A stretch of 5,751 nt of DNA, taken from the NCBI GenBank assembly GCA_029932795.1, contig JAOZPL010000141.1, positions 1-5,751 on the forward strand. The letters run 5' to 3'. Numbering within the stretch: the stretch's first letter is position 1; every line of letters begins with the position of its first letter. A program made the translations under genes and the position numbers. The notes beneath the pieces were generated by a model, which saw only the letters and a program-made list of their open reading frames with translations, was not told where the DNA came from and ran no database searches. Below are positions 1 to 5,228 of the stretch, in pieces. The DNA is from Candidatus Zixiibacteriota bacterium (lineage in GTDB: Bacteria; Zixibacteria; MSB-5A5; GN15; FEB-12).

Positions 1-1168
1 ATGTGAAACTCATCAACACAATCACACAAAAAGCCGGTACCAGCTCAGTAAGATCATCGTGCTTAAGTTGTATCACCGGGGACAACATCAGTAATCCGAC
101 TACGATCAGAGCCGGGCCATACGCGCACCCCGGTACAGCCGTGAGAAACGGTGCAAAGAACAACGTGAGGAGAAACAGGAAAGCCGTCACGACCGATGTA
201 AACCCGGATTTCCCTCCAGCCTGAATACCGGTGGCCGACTCGATAAAAGTGCCGGTTGTCGTAGTTCCCAGAAGAGCTCCAATAACGGTGGCCATCGAGT
301 CACACAGCATTGGTTTTTCGATTTCCGGTAGATTGCCATTCTTATCGAGCATCCGCGCTTTGTAGGCCAGACCCAGTAACGTGCCGGCAGTGTCGACAAA
401 ATCCATAACCAACACGGTGAGAATAACAGAGAAGAAACCCCACTTCAGCGAGGCCAGGATGTCCAGTTCGAGGAAGATCGGCGCCAGACTTGGCGGCGTA
501 CTGATCCATTCCCCGGGCAACTCGGCAACCCTCAATACAAAAGAAAGTAATGTCACAACTACAATGCTTATCAGCAGTGCACCTGTGACACGCCGTATCA
601 TCATCAGGCTCATCATCAGAAAACAGATGATTGCCAGTATGACAGCCGTGTCACCGAGATCGCCGACATGAACCGGGGCTCCTTCGACACCAAGCACTAC
701 AATACCGGTGGTGTTCAACCCGATAAAAGTGAGAAACAACCCGATCCCAACTGCAAACGCGATTTTCAGCGAGTTCGGAATGCAGTTTGCCAGCCAGCCA
801 CGGACACCAAGGACGGTAATAACAGTGAAAAGCACTCCGCCAACGAATATTGCACCGAGAGCTGCTTGCCAGCTATAGCCCAGAACCTGCACCACCGTAT
901 AGGCAATAAACGCATTCTCCCCCATGTACGGGGCAATGGCAAACGGCCGCCGTGCATAAACCCCCATCGCCAGCGTCCCGAAAAAAGCGCTCAGGGCAGT
1001 GGCAACCATTGACGGCCCCAGGGGGATGCCGGCCATCTCCAGAATCTTGGGATTGACAATGATGATATACGCCATAGTGACAAACGTCGTGACGCCAGCG
1101 ATTGTCTCCTGCTTGAAGCCGGTCCGAAGTTCATCAAAGCGGAAGTATCGTCTTAGAAAGGCAATCAC
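1..1168 (-). CDS. NCS2-family (AzgA/COG2252-type) purine permease, C-terminus cut by window edge
   Basis: An uninterrupted minus-strand frame of 389 codons leaves the window at its left edge. It encodes a very hydrophobic inner-membrane protein of the nucleobase:cation symporter-2 superfamily, in the branch that imports adenine or guanine/hypoxanthine with protons. Visible family marks are TTFVTMAYIIIVNP (about residues 27-40), AIAPYMGENAF (78-87), MDFVDTAGTLLG (255-266), GTFIESATG (306-314) and DDLTELVPAF (371-380). The aspartates of the DTAGTL segment and the glutamate of FIES lie where family members bind substrate. Relatives are about 430-460 residues, so roughly 40-70 residues are missing. 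I chose GTG at 1168 because AAAGGAG (1177-1183 on the complement) precedes it by 8 nt; an in-frame GTG at 1177 overlaps that site. The TM3 motif reads APYMGENAF rather than the commoner APGMGLNAF, so the exact base transported is uncertain. The family call is firm. Confidence 0.93.
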   Translation of the reverse strand, partial: MIAFLRRYFRFDELRTGFKQETIAGVTTFVTMAYIIIVNPKILEMAGIPLGPSMVATALSAFFGTLAMGVYARRPFAIAPYMGENAFIAYTVVQVLGYSWQAALGAIFVGGVLFTVITVLGVRGWLANCIPNSLKIAFAVGIGLFLTFIGLNTTGIVVLGVEGAPVHVGDLGDTAVILAIICFLMMSLMMIRRVTGALLISIVVVTLLSFVLRVAELPGEWISTPPSLAPIFLELDILASLKWGFFSVILTVLVMDFVDTAGTLLGLAYKARMLDKNGNLPEIEKPMLCDSMATVIGALLGTTTTGTFIESATGIQAGGKSGFTSVVTAFLFLLTLFFAPFLTAVPGCAYGPALIVVGLLMLSPVIQLKHDDLTELVPAFCVIVLMSFT

Positions 1169-1176
1169 AATCTGCA

Positions 1177-1183
1177 CTCCTTT
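1177..1183 (-). promoter_or_regulatory. Ribosome binding site of the purine permease
   Basis: The complement reads AAAGGAG, a strong Shine-Dalgarno sequence 8 nt before GTG at 1168. It decides the start in favour of 1168 over the in-frame GTG at 1177, which overlaps the site itself. Confidence 0.75.
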
Positions 1184-1187
1184 GTCC

Positions 1188-1200
1188 TGTCGGAACGACA
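1188..1200. promoter_or_regulatory. Palindrome between promoter and RBS of the permease
   Basis: TGTCG-GAA-CGACA is a perfect 5-bp inverted repeat with a 3-nt centre. It lies between the predicted -10 box and the Shine-Dalgarno site, about where transcription should begin. It could be a repressor site or a small 5'-end hairpin. Function is inferred from position only. Confidence 0.35.
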
Positions 1201-1201
1201 C

Positions 1202-1230
1202 AATCTATGCTTGGCATAGCCCTCTGTCAC
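1202..1230 (-). promoter_or_regulatory. Sigma70-type promoter for the purine permease
   Basis: Reading the complement, GTGACA (1225-1230; 5 of 6 to TTGACA) is followed after exactly 17 nt by TAGATT (1202-1207; 4 of 6 to TATAAT). Transcription would start near 1195, giving a leader of about 27 nt before GTG at 1168. This suggests the permease has its own promoter rather than depending on read-through from the ZIP gene upstream. Confidence 0.5.
1205..1219. promoter_or_regulatory. Operator-like palindrome in the permease promoter
   Basis: CTATGC-TTG-GCATAG is a perfect 6-bp inverted repeat with a 3-nt centre. It covers half of the predicted -10 box and most of the spacer, so a dimeric regulator bound here would block RNA polymerase. 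No regulator gene is visible in the window and I do not recognise the motif. Confidence 0.45.
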
Positions 1231-1297
1231 TCTTTATCTGGCGGCTACAACTGTCACGATAACCTATGGTTCTTTAGACTATCAGTCACAGGTCCTG

Positions 1298-1318
1298 TTC
1301 GGCACTGGCAACGCCGAA
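1298..1318 (-). other. Small hairpin downstream of the ZIP gene
   Basis: TTCGGC (1298-1303) and GCCGAA (1313-1318) form a perfect 6-bp stem with a 9-nt loop, about 50 nt past the ZIP stop codon. No T-run follows on the minus strand, so it is not a standard intrinsic terminator. It could be a weak terminator or chance. The remainder of 1231-1369 shows no gene or recognisable riboswitch. Confidence 0.25.
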
Positions 1319-1369
1319 GACTCTGATCATAAAATGGAATCGCTACGCTGTAAGCTCAGAGCCGGCCGT

Positions 1370-2188
1370 TTACCCGAAGGCAACATCAAGTACCATCATG
1401 ACCGCAAAACCGAGAATAGCACCCATGGTGGCGATGTCCGGGTGGCCGCCGGTCTGCGATTCGGGAACCAATTCCTCCACCACCACGAATATCATGGCGC
1501 CCGCAGCAAAAGCAAGCGCATACGGCAGGATTGGGGTTGCAATCAAAACCAGAGCAGCACCCACCACTCCCGCCAGCGGCTCCACAAAGCCGGAGAGCTG
1601 ACCATACCAGAACGATTTCATACGTGACAGTCCTTCCCGCCGGAGCGGCATAGCCACCGCCATCCCTTCAGGGAAGTTCTGGATCCCGATCCCAAGCGCC
1701 AGGGCAATAGCTCCAGCCAGAGTGGCCGATGGCAACCCCGCCGCCACCGCCCCGAAAGCTACCCCCACCGCCAGACCTTCCGGGATGTTGTGCAATGTCA
1801 CGGCAGACACGAGTAAAATACTCCGATGCCAGCTCGTTTTGATCCCTTCCGCACTTTCAAGCGGCAGGTTAAGGTGCAGGTGTGGAATAATTCTATCCAG
1901 GCCACGAAGAAAAACGGCTCCCAACAGAAACCCGACTGTTGCCGGTACCCACGCCGGCAGCGGTTCGCCTTCCGCCATTTCAATAGCCGGCGCCAGCAAC
2001 GACCAGAAACTGGCGGCAATCATCACACCCGCAGCAAAGCCGAGCATGCCGTCCATCGTCTGTCGTTTCGGCTCGCGAGCAAAGAACACTCCGGCGGCTC
2101 CTGCTGCCGTCACACCCCAGGTAAAACAGGTAGCTAACAGGGCCTGCAACACATGATTCAAGTCTGTAAACCATTGTATAACTGTCAT
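1370..2188 (-). CDS. ZIP-family divalent metal (probably zinc) transporter
   Basis: The 272-residue product is an inner-membrane ZIP transporter of the GufA/ZupT-like bacterial group, carrying Zn(II) and perhaps Fe(II) or Mn(II) towards the cytoplasm. The TM4 signature HNIPEGLAVGVAFG is at residues 133-146 and the TM5 signature QNFPEGMAV at 170-178. Their His, Asn and Glu side chains form the binuclear metal site in the family, and E203 in GFVEPLAG fits the TM6 ligand. About eight hydrophobic segments are present. The TM3-TM4 loop holds only a few histidines (PHLHLN, SWHR), not a long His-rich stretch. Length is normal. ATG at 2188 matches the family's usual N-terminus (a few residues, then WF..LN..LQALLA) but has a poor RBS. 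An in-frame TTG at 2197, 10 nt after GAGG, would add three residues. It is divergent from the SBBP gene. The family is certain; the metal is not shown by the sequence. Confidence 0.94.
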   Translation of the reverse strand: MTVIQWFTDLNHVLQALLATCFTWGVTAAGAAGVFFAREPKRQTMDGMLGFAAGVMIAASFWSLLAPAIEMAEGEPLPAWVPATVGFLLGAVFLRGLDRIIPHLHLNLPLESAEGIKTSWHRSILLVSAVTLHNIPEGLAVGVAFGAVAAGLPSATLAGAIALALGIGIQNFPEGMAVAMPLRREGLSRMKSFWYGQLSGFVEPLAGVVGAALVLIATPILPYALAFAAGAMIFVVVEELVPESQTGGHPDIATMGAILGFAVMMVLDVAFG

Positions 2189-2245
2189 AGCCTGCAACCC
2201 GCCGATGCCTCAATTCCTGTTCGCGTCAGAATACCGAATAAAGAG

Positions 2246-2269
2246 AACTTGTATCCCTGTCCACAAGTT
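2246..2269. promoter_or_regulatory. 24-bp operator-like dyad over the ZIP promoter
   Basis: AACTTGT (2246-2252) and ACAAGTT (2263-2269) are perfect 7-bp inverted arms around a 10-nt centre. The dyad covers the predicted -10 box and nearly all of the spacer of the ZIP promoter, the classic place for a repressor. Because the gene is a metal transporter, a metal-sensing repressor of the Fur/Zur or DtxR type is a natural guess. The motif does not match a consensus I can name. Confidence 0.5.
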
Positions 2270-2276
2270 TTTTCAA
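2248..2276 (-). promoter_or_regulatory. Sigma70-type promoter for the ZIP transporter
   Basis: On the complement, TTGAAA (2271-2276) is followed after 17 nt by TACAAG (2248-2253), giving 5 of 6 and 4 of 6 matches to the -35 and -10 consensus. The start of transcription would be near 2241, leaving a leader of about 52 nt before ATG at 2188. Confidence 0.5.
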
Positions 2277-2365
2277 AGGCAACGCACCCAAACGAGTACT
2301 CCTCAAGTGCTACACACCCAGGCAATGCGGCTCGGGCATGTCCTCTCTCTAGCCCTGGGTATCAG

Positions 2366-2386
2366 ACAGGACACGAGTGGTCCTGT
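2366..2386. promoter_or_regulatory. 21-bp dyad upstream of the SBBP promoter
   Basis: ACAGGAC (2366-2372) and GTCCTGT (2380-2386) are perfect 7-bp inverted arms with a 7-nt centre. The right arm ends 24 bp before the TTGACA box at 2411, a position typical of an activator site. It could also be a hairpin. Function is inferred from position. The stretch 2277-2365 shows no gene or recognisable signal. Confidence 0.35.
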
Positions 2387-2410
2387 TTCAGCCTGGAGGT
2401 ACACTATTAC

Positions 2411-2439
2411 TTGACAATTACACGATTCTGTGATAAATT
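2411..2439 (+). promoter_or_regulatory. Sigma70-type promoter for the SBBP-repeat protein
   Basis: A perfect TTGACA (2411-2416) is followed after exactly 17 nt by TAAATT (2434-2439; 4 of 6 to TATAAT) in a locally AT-rich stretch. The start of transcription would be near 2446, giving a leader of about 63 nt to ATG at 2509. This is the best promoter in the window by sequence. Confidence 0.65.
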
Positions 2440-2500
2440 ATTGTTGAGTCAGCTGTCTTCCTTGTCGATCCTGCGCGGCTGCAGCCAGTATATGTCCACG

Positions 2501-2504
2501 AGGA
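2501..2504 (+). promoter_or_regulatory. Ribosome binding site of the SBBP-repeat protein
   Basis: AGGA sits 4 nt before ATG at 2509, a short but usable spacing. The ATG at 2492 is in another frame. Together with the signal peptide that begins directly at 2509, this fixes the start. Confidence 0.55.
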
Positions 2505-2508
2505 TAAG

Positions 2509-4920
2509 ATGTTTAGAATCCTGAAAAACTTAGCGACTGCAGGGTTTCTCATATCCACACCATTCATACTGTTTTCGACAACAGCGTTCACCCTGGCAGA
2601 TGAAGTCCCGGACTACCCGGCGCACACGCCTCAGGTCATAAAAGATATGCCTACAGTGACGCTGGCCTTTACTGAAAACCGGGGGCAATGGGAAGATCGG
2701 ATTCTGTATCGCGCTGATGCCGGCGGGGCAAGGATATGGTTCACGAAGAACGGTGTGTTCTACGAGTTCACCCGGCACCTTACGGCAAGTAATACCAATG
2801 ATATACTCCATAAGCAGCAGACGTCCTTATCTGTCCCGCTGTCGCTCCGTCATGAACCCAATTGCATCGAAACCATGGTGATCGGAGCATCGTTTGTTGG
2901 CGCCAATGCCAGGCCGCACGTAGTCGGCGAAAGTCAGATGGCATACAGATGCAACTACTTCCTTGGCAACGATCCGCAGAAATGGCACACTAATGTACCC
3001 AACTACAGGGCCGTTGTTTTTAAGGGAATTTACCCCGGAATTGATCTGAGATACCATGGCAACGGAAGACAGATGGAGTATGACTTGATTATTTCCCCCG
3101 GTGCCGATCCCTCCCGCATTCGGGTACATTACGAAGGCACAGAAGCGCTTTCCGTGAACAAGTCCGGTGAACTCATGGTCAAGACCAGATGGAGTTCCAT
3201 TATCGAGTTGAAGCCACGAGCATATCAAGTTGACGGCTCCGAGCACCATGAAATCGAGTGCCAATACCACCTGCTCTCAGAGAGCGAGTTTGGATTTGAT
3301 CCGGGGAGCGACTATGATCCCGAGCTGCCTCTTGTAATCGACCCGGTCTTGATCTACAGCACCTATCTGGGTGGAAGCAGTTGGGACGAGGGGCACGCTA
3401 TTGTCGTGGACACGGCTGGTTATACTTATGTAACGGGTGAAACGTGGTCATCTAACTTCCCCACTGAAAACCCCTATCAGGGAAATCAGGGAGAGCAGGG
3501 CTATTTCGATGCCTTCGTGACGAAACTGGACAGCTCCGGGAGCAGCCTGGTCTACAGCACATACCTGGGCGGCAACTCCGATGACGAAGGTTGGGGAATC
3601 GCGGTTGAAGCGGACGGCCAGGTGTCTGTGACGGGCTACACCATGTCTTACGATTTCCCTATCGAGAACGCATATCAGGCCAATCAGGGGGGCGGTGACG
3701 CTTTTGTCACCAGGCTCAGCAGTTCCGGTGACAGCTTGATCTTCAGCACTTATCTAGGCGGTGATTCTGATGACGAGGGCTCTGGTATTGCGGTTGCCGA
3801 AGACGGCCGAGCGTATGTCACAGGTTACACCCTGTCATCCGACTTCCCGACCGAAAACCCTTACCAGACTAACCAGGGAGATTACGATGTCTTTGTGACA
3901 GCACTGAACAACTCCGGAGATAGCCTGATTTACAGCACCTATCTTGGCGGTAGTGGTGAGGATTACGGCCAGAGTATCGCGGTAAATCAAAACGGCCAGG
4001 CTTTTTTGACAGGCACCACGGCATCATCGGACTTCCCGACCAGGAACCCCTACCAGACAGATCAGGGAGAATACGATGCTTTCATAGCGACCCTGAGCGC
4101 CGCCGGTGACAGTCTGATCTATGGCACCTATTTGGGCGGTAGTTACCCTGACATTGGCTGGGGCATCGCCCTGGGTGAAGAGGACCAAACCTTTGTGATT
4201 GGCTTCACATACTCGTCCGACTTTCCAACCAAGAACGCCTATCAGACATATCAGGGAGAGCCCGGATACGCCGACGCTTTTGTGACCAAATTGGGCGTTA
4301 ACGACGACAGCCTGATCTACAGCACCTGTCTGGGGGGTGGCTCCGATGATCAGGCCTGGGGCATTGCCGTGGATGCGGAGGGCCATGCTCTGGTTACGGG
4401 TGCGACAGAATCGTCCGACTTCCCGACCAAGAATCCCTGTCAAACATATCAGGGAGAGCCCGGATATGCCGACGCTTTCGTAGCCAAACTGAGCGCAGCC
4501 GGTGACGGCCTCATCTACAGCACCTATCTTGGCGGCAATCGTGCTGATGTCGGTTGTGGTATTGCTACAGGCAACAACGGCTATGCTTTTGTGACCGGTT
4601 GGACATACTCCTCCGACTTCCCGACCGAGAACCACTACCAGACTGATCAGGGAGACTGCGATGTCTTTGTGGCCAGGATTTATGATGGCGGCTGCTGTGT
4701 CGGTTCAACGGGGAATGTGGATGGCGATACTGATGAACTCGTCGACATCAGTGATCTAACAGCCCTGATTGACTACCTGTTTATAACCTTCACGCCACCC
4801 GAATGCATGCCGGAAGCAAACTGCGATGGCGACCCGGACGGCATTGTCGATATCGCCGATCTGACAGCACTGATTGATTTCCTGTTCATAACCTTCACCC
4901 CGCCGGCGGAGTGTCCCTGA
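2509..4920 (+). CDS. Exported SBBP-repeat beta-propeller protein with C-terminal dockerin-like domain
   Basis: This 803-residue protein starts with a signal peptide (R3, K6, hydrophobic core about 10-28, probable cleavage after TLA at 30), so it acts outside the cytoplasm. Residues about 50-280 form the domain usually found before SBBP repeats, with marks FTENRGQW (54-61), NYFLGNDPQKW (149-159), VFKGIYPGIDLRYHG (170-184) and MEYDL (189-193). Seven SBBP repeats follow at 281, 347, 410, 473, 536, 602 and 668. Each opens with L-[IV]-[YF]-[SG]-T-[YC]-LGG and carries a [VI]-x-G-x-T...[SY]-[ND]-FP motif and a DxF[VI] strand. Seven is the count of a closed beta-propeller. Residues 729-803 hold CC and two dockerin/EF-hand-like repeats whose Asp/Asn-rich loops (N736-D749, N771-D784) fit calcium binding. 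No enzyme motif, PEP-CTERM or LPXTG signal is visible. The likely role is surface display, adhesion or complex assembly; the ligand is unknown. Architecture is certain, function is not. Confidence 0.93.
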   Translation: MFRILKNLATAGFLISTPFILFSTTAFTLADEVPDYPAHTPQVIKDMPTVTLAFTENRGQWEDRILYRADAGGARIWFTKNGVFYEFTRHLTASNTNDILHKQQTSLSVPLSLRHEPNCIETMVIGASFVGANARPHVVGESQMAYRCNYFLGNDPQKWHTNVPNYRAVVFKGIYPGIDLRYHGNGRQMEYDLIISPGADPSRIRVHYEGTEALSVNKSGELMVKTRWSSIIELKPRAYQVDGSEHHEIECQYHLLSESEFGFDPGSDYDPELPLVIDPVLIYSTYLGGSSWDEGHAIVVDTAGYTYVTGETWSSNFPTENPYQGNQGEQGYFDAFVTKLDSSGSSLVYSTYLGGNSDDEGWGIAVEADGQVSVTGYTMSYDFPIENAYQANQGGGDAFVTRLSSSGDSLIFSTYLGGDSDDEGSGIAVAEDGRAYVTGYTLSSDFPTENPYQTNQGDYDVFVTALNNSGDSLIYSTYLGGSGEDYGQSIAVNQNGQAFLTGTTASSDFPTRNPYQTDQGEYDAFIATLSAAGDSLIYGTYLGGSYPDIGWGIALGEEDQTFVIGFTYSSDFPTKNAYQTYQGEPGYADAFVTKLGVNDDSLIYSTCLGGGSDDQAWGIAVDAEGHALVTGATESSDFPTKNPCQTYQGEPGYADAFVAKLSAAGDGLIYSTYLGGNRADVGCGIATGNNGYAFVTGWTYSSDFPTENHYQTDQGDCDVFVARIYDGGCCVGSTGNVDGDTDELVDISDLTALIDYLFITFTPPECMPEANCDGDPDGIVDIADLTALIDFLFITFTPPAECP
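3349..4692 (+). repeat. Seven tandem SBBP coding repeats (189/198 bp period)
   Basis: Units begin at 3349, 3547, 3736, 3925, 4114, 4312 and 4510. Units 2, 3 and 4 are 189 bp (63 codons). Units 1, 5 and 6 are 198 bp because of a three-codon longer loop (QGEQGYFD or QGEPGYAD against QGxYD or QGGGD). Unit 7 is about 183 bp and runs into the tail. Units 5 and 6 share a 23-base exact match at 4246-4268 and 4444-4466, exactly 198 bp apart, which points to a comparatively recent duplication or conversion. The other units have drifted more at the DNA level. Confidence 0.92.
4711..4905 (+). repeat. Two dockerin/EF-hand-like coding repeats
   Basis: Two similar coding segments, 4744-4800 and 4849-4905, lie 105 bp (35 codons) apart. 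They encode DISDLTALIDYLFITFTPP and DIADLTALIDFLFITFTPP. Each is preceded by an acidic loop, NVDGDTDELVDISD or NCDGDPDGIVDIAD. Compared with the 12-residue loop of cellulosomal dockerins, each has about two extra residues while keeping Asp/Asn at the expected metal-ligand positions. Calcium binding and docking to a partner are inferred from this resemblance. Confidence 0.8.
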
Positions 4921-4922
4921 CA

Positions 4923-5002
4923 ACCCGCAGTACCAGAGCCACTCCGCGATACGTCAGCGCCCACCGGTTACAGCAGGTTCGACTCTGCGGTCTACTGCGG
5001 GT
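4923..5002. other. Long-range inverted repeat just after the SBBP stop codon
   Basis: ACCCGCAGTA (4923-4932) and TACTGCGGGT (4993-5002) are perfect 10-bp inverted arms, with an inner 5-bp stem CAGAG/CTCTG (4934-4938 with 4983-4987). The outer arm begins two bases after the TGA stop. A folded 3' end could slow or stop transcription or protect the mRNA. No T-run follows on either strand, so it is not a canonical intrinsic terminator. Confidence 0.4.
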
Positions 5003-5060
5003 AAATAGAAAACACGACTCATCGTTTTCCTTAAATGCGAAGAGGAGCGGCAGGGAGGGA

Positions 5061-5126
5061 GAGGCTGTCCCAAAAGCCCAATTTGCCGATGCGCCACATG
5101 CTCAGCATGACTTATGGGACAGCCTC
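5061..5126. repeat. 66-bp inverted-repeat element, possible MITE or IS remnant
   Basis: GAGGCTGTCCCAAAAG (5061-5076) and CTTATGGGACAGCCTC (5111-5126) are 16-bp inverted arms with one mismatch, the outer 12 bp being perfect. The 34-bp interior holds its own perfect palindrome CATGCT-C-AGCATG (5097-5109). From memory, ends of the form GAGxCTGTCCCAAAA occur on insertion sequences such as the IS1182 type, so this may be a non-autonomous miniature element or two abutting ends. I see no clear target-site duplication and no reading frame inside. The alternative is a hairpin that ends transcription from the two converging genes, though no T-run follows. Confidence 0.5.
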
Positions 5127-5228
5127 CGGAACCCTGCCGATCACGTACTGGCAAGGAAGCACCTATTTCGGGCGGAAGACATCCCTAGCCTGTTGAAATG
5201 TGCCCCTGACATTCTTACTGCTTGAGGA
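5127..5228. other. Non-coding stretch between the inverted-repeat element and the membrane protein
   Basis: I see no gene, RNA gene, promoter or terminator with a T-run here. The other uncovered bases of the 308-bp convergent gap (5003-5060) are purine-rich and likewise without a recognisable feature. Confidence 0.5.

Noticed and set aside
1..40. Possible frameshift near the left edge of the purine permease
   Set aside because: A recount of the run of five A gives an unbroken frame reading LVPAFCVIVLMSFT, as expected for the family. The gene is only cut by the window.
381..1262. Several plus-strand open frames opposite the purine permease
   Set aside because: They are antisense shadows of a continuous 389-codon NCS2 frame on the minus strand, with no family resemblance.
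1169..1369. Purine riboswitch upstream of the purine permease
   Set aside because: I could not find the paired stems and conserved loop sequences of a purine aptamer in this gap. The predicted leader of about 27 nt is too short to hold one.
1722..2156. Plus-strand open frames opposite the ZIP gene
   Set aside because: The translations are rich in Pro, Ala, Arg and Thr as expected for the antisense of membrane-protein codons. The minus-strand frame carries the full ZIP motifs.
2153..2508. Small plus-strand open frames in the divergent gap
   Set aside because: They lack an RBS, have no recognisable product, run through promoter signals for both flanking genes, and one overlaps the SBBP start in another frame.
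2827..3270. A 147-codon open stretch on the minus strand inside the N-terminal domain of the SBBP protein
   Set aside because: It is wholly antisense to a well supported conserved domain, and its translation shows no recognisable motif.
4024..4635. A 203-codon open stretch on the minus strand, itself repetitive, opposite the SBBP repeats
   Set aside because: It is the antisense of the repeated blades, whose uniform codon pattern keeps stops out of this frame. Its repetitive look is inherited from the plus-strand gene, and it has no convincing RBS or family motif.
4911..5225. A 104-codon plus-strand open frame in the convergent gap
   Set aside because: It overlaps the end of the SBBP gene, passes through both inverted repeats and resembles no protein. 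It reads as chance in non-coding DNA.
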